A stretch of DNA of 64,000 bases, taken from contig NZ_NERD01000002.1 of assembly GCF_002799155.1 (NCBI RefSeq), positions 930,001 through 994,000 on the forward strand, in the 5' to 3' direction. The DNA comes from Stenotrophomonas maltophilia. GTDB lineage: Bacteria; Pseudomonadota; Gammaproteobacteria; Xanthomonadales; Xanthomonadaceae. Position numbers and translations under genes: made by a program. A model generated the notes under the pieces. It ran no database searches. It saw only the letters and a program-made list of their open reading frames with translations, and was not told where the DNA came from. This document shows, piece after piece, positions 58,141-64,000 of this stretch. Position 1 is the first letter of the stretch. Each line of letters begins with the position of its first letter.

Positions 58141-58998
58141 TCAGCCGAAGCGGCCGGTGATGTAGTCCTCGGTCTGCCGCTGCGACGGCTGCGAGAAGAT
58201 CACTTCGGTGCGGTCGTGCTCGATCAGGTCGCCCAGGTACATGAAGGCGGTGTAGTCGGACACGCGGGCGGCCTGCTGCATGTTGTGGGTGACGATCACG
58301 ATGGTGTACTCGTGCTTGAGCTCTTCCACCAGCTGCTCGATGCGGCTGGTCGAGATCGGGTCCAGTGCCGAGGTCGGTTCGTCCAGCAGCAGCACCGACG
58401 GGCGCAGGGCCACGGCACGGGCGATGCACAGGCGCTGCTGCTGGCCGCCGGACAGGCCCAGTGCGCTCTGCCCCAGCTTGTCCTTCACTTCGTCCCACAG
58501 CGCGCCCTGGCGCAGCGCCTGCTCGACGCGGTCGGCCATGTCGGCCTTGCTCAGCTTCTCGTGGTGGCGGATGCCGTAGGCCACGTTCTCGAAGATGGTC
58601 ATCGGGAACGGCACCGGCTTCTGGAACACCATGCCGACCTTGCTGCGCAGGCGGTTCATCGGGTACTTCGGCGACAGGATGTTCTCGCCGTCCAGCAGCA
58701 CCTCACCGCGCGCTTCCAGCTTCGGGTACAGCGCGTAGATGCGGTTGAAGATGCGCAGCAGGGTCGACTTGCCGCAGCCGGAGGGACCGATCAGCGCGGT
58801 CACGCGCTTTTCCGGAATCTCCAGGTTGATGCCCTTCAGGGCATGGAACTTGTCGTAGTAGAAGTCCAGTCCACGCGCAGCCAGCTTCACCGGCGACGGC
58901 GTGTGCAGGCTCTCGTGCGAGGACGGCACGGCGATGCGCTGCATCGGCACGGCGTTGGAAAGGTCGTTCATGGCGTTATCCACGGAAAGGTCAGTCAT
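58141..58998 (-). CDS. pstB: Phosphate ABC transporter ATP-binding protein
   Basis: A 285-residue ATPase: Walker [11 protein letters not shown]-loop [16 protein letters not shown] (the PstB signature), signature [14 protein letters not shown], Walker [14 protein letters not shown] and H-loop VTHNMQQ. An N-terminal extension of about 35 residues precedes the fold; a start at 58971 is possible. The 58998 ATG overlaps the pstA stop by 8 bases. It energises phosphate uptake through PstCA. Confidence 0.96.
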   Translation of the reverse strand: MTDLSVDNAMNDLSNAVPMQRIAVPSSHESLHTPSPVKLAARGLDFYYDKFHALKGINLEIPEKRVTALIGPSGCGKSTLLRIFNRIYALYPKLEARGEVLLDGENILSPKYPMNRLRSKVGMVFQKPVPFPMTIFENVAYGIRHHEKLSKADMADRVEQALRQGALWDEVKDKLGQSALGLSGGQQQRLCIARAVALRPSVLLLDEPTSALDPISTSRIEQLVEELKHEYTIVIVTHNMQQAARVSDYTAFMYLGDLIEHDRTEVIFSQPSQRQTEDYITGRFG

Positions 58999-59854
58999 GG
59001 GAGATACGGTTGCGCAGCAGGATGCCGCGGGCGGCAAGGCTGACCAGCAACACGAAGACAGTCAGCACCAGGGCACCGGCCCAGGCCAGCACCTGCCAGG
59101 ATTCGTACGGGCTTCCGGCGAACTGGTTCATCACCACCGGCACCGAAGCCATCGGCTGGAAGATGTTGTTGTTCCAGTACTGGTTGCCGAAGGCAGTGAA
59201 CAGCAACGGTGCGGTCTCGCCGGAGATGCGCGCCAGGGCCAGCAGGATGCCGGTGATGATGCCGGCCGACGCACTTCGGTACAGCACCTGCACGATCACC
59301 TTCCACTGCGGGATGCCCAGCGACAGCGCCGCTTCGCGCATCTGCGAAGGCACCAGGCGCAGCATCTCGTCGGTGGTGCGCACCACCACCGGCAGCACGA
59401 TGAAGGCCAGCGACAGGGCACCGGCGAACGCCGAGAAGTTGCCGCCGGTCTGCATCACGTACAGGGTGTAGACGAACAGGCCGAGCACGATCGACGGGGC
59501 CGACAGCAGGATGTCGTTGACGAAGCGGACCACGGTGCCGGCTTTGCGGGCGTTGCCATACTCGGCCAGCCAGGTGCCGGCCAGCACGCCCAGCGGCGTG
59601 CCGATGCCGATCGCCAGCGCACACATCACCGCGCTACCGAAGAAGGCATTGGCCAGGCCGCCTTCCTGCATCGGCGGCGGTGTCATCTTGGTGAACAGGT
59701 CCAGGTTGATGCCGGCCAGGCCCTTGGAGGCCAGGGTGAACAGGATCCAGCCGAGGAAGAACAGGCCGAACAAGGCGGTGGCACAGGAGGCGGTGATCGC
59801 AACGACGTTGCCGATGCGACGGCGCAGGTACAGCGAATCAGCGGTGGTGGACAT
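58991..59854 (-). CDS. pstA: Phosphate ABC transporter permease PstA
   Basis: A 287-residue inner-membrane permease with six membrane segments and the permease loop [39 protein letters not shown] and [14 protein letters not shown] are PstA motifs. Pairs with PstC. Its ATG overlaps the last base of the pstC stop (TGATG) and its stop overlaps pstB. Confidence 0.96.
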   Translation of the reverse strand: MSTTADSLYLRRRIGNVVAITASCATALFGLFFLGWILFTLASKGLAGINLDLFTKMTPPPMQEGGLANAFFGSAVMCALAIGIGTPLGVLAGTWLAEYGNARKAGTVVRFVNDILLSAPSIVLGLFVYTLYVMQTGGNFSAFAGALSLAFIVLPVVVRTTDEMLRLVPSQMREAALSLGIPQWKVIVQVLYRSASAGIITGILLALARISGETAPLLFTAFGNQYWNNNIFQPMASVPVVMNQFAGSPYESWQVLAWAGALVLTVFVLLVSLAARGILLRNRISHD

Positions 59855-60822
59855 CAGTTGCCCTCCTTGCGGGACAGGCGCATCAGCATCAGGCGGGCGA
59901 TGGCCAGCACCACGAAGGTGACGATGAAGAGGACGAAGCCGAGCAGCAGCAGGGCCGAGCGGTAGGTTTCAGTGGCTTCGCCGAAATCGTTGGCGATCAG
60001 CGCGGCGATGGTGGTGCCCGGTTCCAGCAGCGACGGCGACAGGCGCACGCTGTTGCCGATCACGAAGGCCACCGCCATCGTCTCGCCCAGGGCGCGGCCA
60101 AGGCCGAGGAAGATGCCGCCGATCACCGCAGAACGGGTGTAGGGCAGGACGATGTCCCAGCTCACTTCCCACTTGGTGGAGCCGAGCGCGTAGGCCGATT
60201 CCTTCAGGCGGGTCGGTACGGTCAGGAACACTTCGCGCATCACCGAAGAGATGAACGGAATGACCATGATGGCCAGCACGAAACCGGCGGTAAGCATGCC
60301 GATGCCCAGCGGCGGACCCTGGAACAGCGGGCCGATGACCGGCCATTCGCCCAGCGTCTCGTTGAGGAACGGGGTGACGTACTCGGTCATCACCGGCACC
60401 AGCACGAACAGGCCCCACATGCCGTAGATGATCGAGGGGATGCCGGCCAGCAGTTCGATGGCGGTACCGATCGGGCCACGCAGCCAGCGCGGCGCGACTT
60501 CGGTGAGGAAGAAGGCGATGCCGAAGCTGACCGGCACGGCGATGACCATCGCGATGATCGCGGTGACCAGGGTGCCGTAGATCGGGGCGAGGGCACCGAA
60601 CTTGTTTTCGACCGGATTCCAGTCGGCGGAGAAGAAGAAGCTCAGGCCCTGCATCTGCAGGGCATGGCGGCCGCCCCACAGCATCGACAGCGCGGCGCAG
60701 GCCAGGGCGATCAGGACGAAGATGACGGTGCCGACCAGCACCCATCGGAACAGTTTGTCGTTGCGGGCATCACGCGCATCACGCGTGGACGAGGCGGCTA
60801 CAGGCTGGGCGATGGCATTCAT
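59854..60822 (-). CDS. pstC: Phosphate ABC transporter permease PstC
   Basis: A 322-residue inner-membrane permease: six segments, a PstC-type periplasmic loop (FFFSADWNPVENKFGALAPIYGT) and the loop ESAYALGSTKWEVSWDIVLPYTRSAVIGG with LGRALGETMAV. Starts with MNAIAQPVAASSTRDARDARNDKLF. It follows the first pstS with an 82-base gap containing a hairpin and couples directly to pstA. Confidence 0.96.
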   Translation of the reverse strand: MNAIAQPVAASSTRDARDARNDKLFRWVLVGTVIFVLIALACAALSMLWGGRHALQMQGLSFFFSADWNPVENKFGALAPIYGTLVTAIIAMVIAVPVSFGIAFFLTEVAPRWLRGPIGTAIELLAGIPSIIYGMWGLFVLVPVMTEYVTPFLNETLGEWPVIGPLFQGPPLGIGMLTAGFVLAIMVIPFISSVMREVFLTVPTRLKESAYALGSTKWEVSWDIVLPYTRSAVIGGIFLGLGRALGETMAVAFVIGNSVRLSPSLLEPGTTIAALIANDFGEATETYRSALLLLGFVLFIVTFVVLAIARLMLMRLSRKEGN

Positions 60823-60870
60823 GGGGACGGCGGGGCCAGGAAGGGGCGGGGCGGTACGGCGTGGAAGAGG

Positions 60871-60895
60871 CGGTGCCCGCGCGGGGCGGGCACCG
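60871..60895 (-). promoter_or_regulatory. Intercistronic hairpin between pstS and pstC
   Basis: CGGTGCCCGC and GCGGGCACCG form a perfect 10-bp stem with a 5-base loop. No T-run follows, so it is likely a partial terminator or mRNA stabiliser giving more PstS than PstCAB, as in other pst operons. Confidence 0.65.
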
Positions 60896-60904
60896 TCATA
60901 TCCA

Positions 60905-61993
60905 TCACTTCAGGTCGGTCGCCCAGTAGGCCTCGATCTGCTTGACCAGTTCGGCCGGCAGCGGCACGTAGTGCAGCTCGTTGGCCTGGGCCTGGCCGTT
61001 CTCGAAGGCCCACTTGAAGAAGGCCAGGGTGTCCTGGTTGCGCTTGGCGTCCTTCGGCTGCTTCTGCATCAGCATGAAGTTGGTGGCGGTGATCGGCCAC
61101 GCCTGCTCGCCCGGGGCGTTGGTGATGACAAGGTTGAAGTCCTTGGCGCTGGCCCAGTCGGCGCTGGCAGCTGCAGCGGCGAAGGTTTCCGCGCTCGGCT
61201 CGACCCAGTTGCCGGCCGCGTTCTGCATGGCGGTGTACGGCATGCCGTTCTGCAGTGCGTAGGCCAGTTCGACGTAGCCGATCGAGCCCTTGATCTGCTT
61301 CACGTACGAAGCAACGCCTTCATTGCCCTTGCCACCGACGCCGTCCGGCCACTGCACCGAGGTGCCTTCGCCGACCTTGCTCTTCCATTCCGGGCTGACC
61401 TTGGACAGGTAGTTGGAGAAGTTGAAGGTGGTGCCCGAACCGTCCGAACGGTGGACCAGGGTGATCTTGCCGTCCGGCAGCTTCACGCCCGGGTTGGCAG
61501 CGACGATGGCCGGATCGTTCCAGGTCTTGACCTTGCCCAGGAAGATGTCGGCCAGCAGGGCGCCGCTCAGGCGCAGCTTGCCGGCTTCCAGGCCTTCAAT
61601 GTTGACCACCGGCACCACGCCGCCGATGGCCGACGGGAACTGGGCCAGGCCGGCCTGGGCCAGCTCTTCGCTGCTCAGCGGCTTGTCGGAGGAACCGAAG
61701 TCGACGGTGCCGGCCTTGATCTGGGCGATGCCGCCGCCGGAGCCGATCGACTGGTAGTTGATCTTGGCGCCGGTGCTGGCGTTGTAGTCAGCCGACCACT
61801 TGGACACCAGCGGGAAGATGAAGGAAGCGCCGGCGCCGGACACTTCGGCGGTCACCTTGGCACCGGCAGCGGCCGGGGCGGCGGCACCGTCGGCAGCCGG
61901 CTGCTGCGCGGCCTGCTTGTCGCCACCGCAGGCCGACAGGCCCAGGGCGATGGCCAGGGAAAGGGCGGCAAGGCCGGCCGAGTGCAGTTTCAT
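60905..61993 (-). CDS. pstS: Phosphate-binding protein PstS, copy 1 (lipoprotein-type signal)
   Basis: A 362-residue periplasmic phosphate-binding protein. The signal ends in a lipobox-like LSAC near residue 23, then an Ala/Gln-rich linker, so it may be lipid-anchored. The ligand motifs GAGASFIFPLVSKW, SIGSGGGIAQI, FGSSDKPLS and VHRSDGSGTTFNFSNYL are complete. Directly upstream of pstCAB. It is a close paralogue of the gene at 62379. Confidence 0.95.
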   Translation of the reverse strand: MKLHSAGLAALSLAIALGLSACGGDKQAAQQPAADGAAAPAAAGAKVTAEVSGAGASFIFPLVSKWSADYNASTGAKINYQSIGSGGGIAQIKAGTVDFGSSDKPLSSEELAQAGLAQFPSAIGGVVPVVNIEGLEAGKLRLSGALLADIFLGKVKTWNDPAIVAANPGVKLPDGKITLVHRSDGSGTTFNFSNYLSKVSPEWKSKVGEGTSVQWPDGVGGKGNEGVASYVKQIKGSIGYVELAYALQNGMPYTAMQNAAGNWVEPSAETFAAAAASADWASAKDFNLVITNAPGEQAWPITATNFMLMQKQPKDAKRNQDTLAFFKWAFENGQAQANELHYVPLPAELVKQIEAYWATDLK

Positions 61994-62010
61994 GGTCACT
62001 CCATAGCGGG

Positions 62011-62031
62011 GTAGAGCCGACGTCGTCGGCG
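62011..62031. repeat. SMAG-type element in the pstS1 leader
   Basis: GTAG followed by AGCCGAC-GTC-GTCGGC 18-38 bases before the pstS1 start; in the mRNA it would form a stem near the ribosome site. Confidence 0.65.
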
Positions 62032-62056
62032 GATGCGGCTATGAAATGATGTTTTT

Positions 62057-62083
62057 GTTACAGCCGTATTACGCCCATGACAG
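62057..62083 (-). promoter_or_regulatory. Weak Pho-box-like site upstream of pstS1
   Basis: CTGTCAT (62077-62083) is followed 20 bases later by CTGTAAC (62057-62063) on the minus strand; the usual PhoB half-site spacing of 11 is not met by a good second half. Possible but weak. Confidence 0.35.
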
Positions 62084-62279
62084 AGGTGTACTGGATCACG
62101 TTCTGACAAGGGTTTCACGGGGTTGGCCGCGGTCCGGGAGACCCCCGGAGACCCCGGATCTGCGCACCGATATGACGGCCGGGGCTCTACAAACGCTCTT
62201 GCCTTTGCGCATACCTTTCATGACCCCACCGACTCCCCCACGGATCAGCGAAGGCGCAGCGCTCTTCACGACCGACCCC

Positions 62280-62319
62280 CAAAAACAAGAAGAGCGCGAG
62301 ATCTCGAGGATCTCGCGCC
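62280..62319 (-). terminator. Terminator after pstS2
   Basis: GCGCGAGATC and GATCTCGCGC form a perfect 10-bp stem with a 5-base loop, followed on the minus strand by a TTCTTG-TTTTT tract. It lies about 60 bases after the pstS2 stop, so pstS2 and pstS1 are at least partly separate transcripts. The rest of the 385-base gap (61994-62378) holds only the SMAG copy, the weak Pho site and the next hairpin. Confidence 0.8.
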
Positions 62320-62324
62320 CGGGT

Positions 62325-62358
62325 GGGATCGGCGGGGGAGAGAGGACCCGCCGATCCC
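62325..62358 (-). terminator. Upstream hairpin of the tandem terminator after pstS2
   Basis: GGGATCGGCGGG and CCCGCCGATCCC are perfect 12-base arms with a 10-base loop, 21 bases past the pstS2 stop. No T-run directly follows; it may protect the 3' end or help the next terminator. Confidence 0.55.
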
Positions 62359-62378
62359 GTTCCTGCGGGGGAACGCGC

Positions 62379-63395
62379 TTACTTCAGGTTCTGGGTCCAG
62401 TACGTTTCGATCTGGCGCACCAGGCTGTCCGGCAGCGGCACGTAGTCCAGCTGGCGGGCCTGCGCGTCACCGTTCTTGTAGACCCAGCGGAAGAACTCCT
62501 GGGTCGCCTTGCCGTTGGCGGCGTTCTTCGGGGCCTTCTGCACCAGGATGAAGTTGGTGGCGGTGATCGGCCAGGATTCAGCGCCCGGGGCGTTGGTCAT
62601 CACCAGGTAGAAATCCTTGGCGTTGGCCCAGTCGGCGCTGGCGGCCGCGGCGGCGAACGAAGTATCGCTCGGCTGCACGAACTTGCCGGCGGCATTCTTC
62701 ATCGCGGTGTACGAGAGCTTGTTCTGCAGCGCGTAGGACAGTTCAACGTAGCCGATGCCGCCCTTGATCTGCTTCACGTACGCGGCAACGCCTTCATTGC
62801 CCTTGCCGCCGATGCCGGCCGGCCACTGCACCGAGGTGCCTTCACCGACCGAGCTCTTCCACTCCGGGCTGACCTTGGACAGGTAGTTGACGAAGTTGAA
62901 GGTGGTGCCCGAACCGTCCGAACGGTGCACGACGGTGACCTTGGCGTTCGGCAGGGTCAGGCCGGGGTTCAGCGCGGCGATGGCCGGGTCGTTCCAGGTC
63001 TTGATCTTGCCCAGGAAGATATTGGCCAGCACGGCGCCATCGAGCTTCAGCGCGCCCGGGGCGATGCCGGCCACGTTGACCACCGGCACCACGCCACCGA
63101 TCACCGACGGGAACTGTGCCAGGCCCGAGGCGGCCAGGTCTTCCGGCTTCAACGGCGCGTCGGAGGAGCCGAAATCAACCGTCTTGGCCTTGATCTGCGC
63201 AATGCCACCGCCGGAACCGATCGACTGGTAGTTGACCTTCTTGCCGGTCGCGGTGCTGTAGTCGGCCGACCACTTGGACATGACCGGATAGATGAACGAG
63301 GCGCCCGCGCCGGTGATATCGGCGGCATTGGCGGCGAACACGGACGATGCGGCCAGGATGGCGACAGCGGCGCGCGACTTGAAGGCGTGGATCAC
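62379..63395 (-). CDS. Phosphate-binding protein PstS, copy 2 (GTG start)
   Basis: A 338-residue paralogue of PstS1 with a standard signal (AVAILAASSVFAANA) and no lipobox, so free in the periplasm. The ligand motifs are again complete: GAGASFIYPVMSKW, SIGSGGGIAQI, FGSSDAPLK, VHRSDGSGTTFNFVNYL. The start is a GTG at 63395 with AGGAG eight bases before it; the longer open frame upstream is not signal-like. Two unlike PstS forms in one locus may divide tasks (surface capture versus delivery, or affinity). It follows the porin gene. Confidence 0.93.
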   Translation of the reverse strand: MIHAFKSRAAVAILAASSVFAANAADITGAGASFIYPVMSKWSADYSTATGKKVNYQSIGSGGGIAQIKAKTVDFGSSDAPLKPEDLAASGLAQFPSVIGGVVPVVNVAGIAPGALKLDGAVLANIFLGKIKTWNDPAIAALNPGLTLPNAKVTVVHRSDGSGTTFNFVNYLSKVSPEWKSSVGEGTSVQWPAGIGGKGNEGVAAYVKQIKGGIGYVELSYALQNKLSYTAMKNAAGKFVQPSDTSFAAAAASADWANAKDFYLVMTNAPGAESWPITATNFILVQKAPKNAANGKATQEFFRWVYKNGDAQARQLDYVPLPDSLVRQIETYWTQNLK

Positions 63396-63488
63396 GGGAG
63401 AGACTCCTGGGGTGGTGGTCGAGGGGCGGTTGCCCGACGTTTCGGTGCACATTCCATAACGGTTGCGTGACACGCCCGCGTCTGTCAT

Positions 63489-63506
63489 ATGACGCGGATG
63501 TGACAC
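63489..63506 (-). promoter_or_regulatory. Pho box upstream of pstS2
   Basis: On the minus strand GTGTCAC-ATCC-GCGTCAT: two 7-base half-sites with the 4-base gap of PhoB sites (consensus CTGTCAT repeats). It lies 94 bases before the pstS2 GTG, between the porin gene's terminator-like hairpin and pstS2. Confidence 0.6.
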
Positions 63507-63578
63507 GCGTCATGAAGGGCGCTGCGGGCTGTATGCCGTGCTGCAGCCCGCGGCGGCGCGGGCAACGTTGCGACGAAG

Positions 63579-63602
63579 AAGGCACGGCCGGAGCCGTGCC
63601 TT
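63579..63602 (-). terminator. Hairpin after the porin gene
   Basis: AAGGCACGGC and GCCGTGCCTT form a perfect 10-bp stem with loop TCCG on the minus strand, 26 bases past the porin stop. The following tract is only moderately T-rich (CTTCTTCGTCG), so termination may be partial. Confidence 0.65.
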
Positions 63603-63627
63603 CGCGGTCGAACGCAGGCGGCTGGTC

Positions 63628-64000
63628 TTACCAGAAGAACTGCGCGCGGGCTTCCAGGATGTTCGGGTCGTCGTTGACGAAGCCGCGGGCCGAGGAGCTG
63701 TACTTCTTGCTGTCGACCATCACGTAGTTGAGCATCAGCTTGAAGTTCGAGCGCCAGTACCAGTTGGCACCGACGGTCCAGATGTCCATCTTGCCGCCCA
63801 GCACGCCATCGACGATCGGCGGACGACCGGCCACCGGGTTGGCGGCGAGGTTGCCGTCGTTCAGATCCATGTGGTCGTAGCGCACGCCCAGCTGCCACTG
63901 GCCGCCGGCCGGGTTGTTCGGCAGGCCGGTGCCCGGGGTGCCGCCCTTGTAGCTCCAGGTTTCGCCGGTGACATTCCACACGCCGCTGACGTAGTAACCG
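63628..64000 (-). CDS. Phosphate-type porin (OprP/OprO family), C-terminal part
   Basis: Only the last 123 residues are in the window; the gene enters from the right edge. They show alternating beta strands (GQWQLGVRYDHMDLNDG, WTVGANWYWRSNFKLMLNYV) and end with LEARAQFFW, the aromatic C-terminus of outer-membrane barrels. GGxWELxxRY-type and NWYxN-type strands occur in OprP/OprO polyphosphate/phosphate porins, and the pst neighbours agree. It likely lets phosphate cross the outer membrane to PstS. The N-terminal part is unseen. Confidence 0.82.
   Translation of the reverse strand, partial: GYYVSGVWNVTGETWSYKGGTPGTGLPNNPAGGQWQLGVRYDHMDLNDGNLAANPVAGRPPIVDGVLGGKMDIWTVGANWYWRSNFKLMLNYVMVDSKKYSSSARGFVNDDPNILEARAQFFW

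Overview
The window reads as a contiguous piece of a high-GC gammaproteobacterial chromosome, most likely Stenotrophomonas maltophilia or a very close relative in the Xanthomonadaceae. Three things point there: a MarR-OMF-MFP-MFS efflux operon arranged like EmrRCABsm; a MacA-MacB-OMF pump operon facing its own two-component system; and many short palindromes ending in GTAG, the hallmark of the SMAG repeats described in S. maltophilia. Species identity is inferred from these features and from protein character; no database search was possible.

Layout. 1-8.6 kb (minus strand) is the conserved housekeeping block rpsB-tsf-(HDOD/GGDEF)-pyrH-frr-uppS-cdsA-dxr-rseP: translation, UMP kinase, lipid carrier, phospholipid and isoprenoid synthesis and envelope stress. 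8.8-14.5 kb (minus) is an archaic (Csu-type) chaperone-usher fimbrial operon with two chaperones and an odd 82-residue pilin-like gene. 14.8-21.6 kb (plus) is map-glnD-dapD-(unknown)-arsC-like-dapE, i.e. methionine aminopeptidase, PII uridylylation and the succinylase branch of lysine/DAP synthesis. 21.9-23.9 kb is asnB, preceded by an Asn-rich leader peptide and mutually exclusive RNA hairpins that look like a complete ribosome-mediated attenuator. This is the most notable regulatory finding. 24-31 kb carries a CPA2 antiporter, a penicillin-acylase family enzyme, a bacterioferritin-like protein, parC and an AraC regulator. 32-36.7 kb is the emrRCAB drug-efflux operon. 36.9-39.3 kb has three identical tRNA-Leu(CAG) genes, each with its own TTGACA-N17 promoter and a terminator, with a LysR/TSUP pair between the first two. 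39.3-43.2 kb is rnr, a GFA-family gene and rlmB. 43.3-50.3 kb is macABC and the divergent response regulator/sensor kinase, followed by a large beta-propeller diguanylate cyclase. 53.8-57.1 kb holds rnt and a four-gene HvfABCD (bufferin-like) copper-peptide locus whose precursor has six EGKCG motifs. 57.4-64 kb (minus) is a Pho regulon: a phosphate-type porin (partial), two pstS paralogues, pstCAB and phoU.

How the genes work together. The pst block forms the full periplasm-to-cytosol phosphate route with its PhoU brake; a Pho-box-like site lies before the second pstS and a hairpin separates the binding-protein gene from the permease genes. The Hvf-like locus should make a peptide precursor (HvfA) modified by HvfB/HvfC, with a DoxX-type membrane partner. 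The mac operon and its facing two-component genes probably form one signal-response unit. Intergenic DNA is rich in SMAG palindromes and two kinds of longer palindromes, which account for most stretches without genes.
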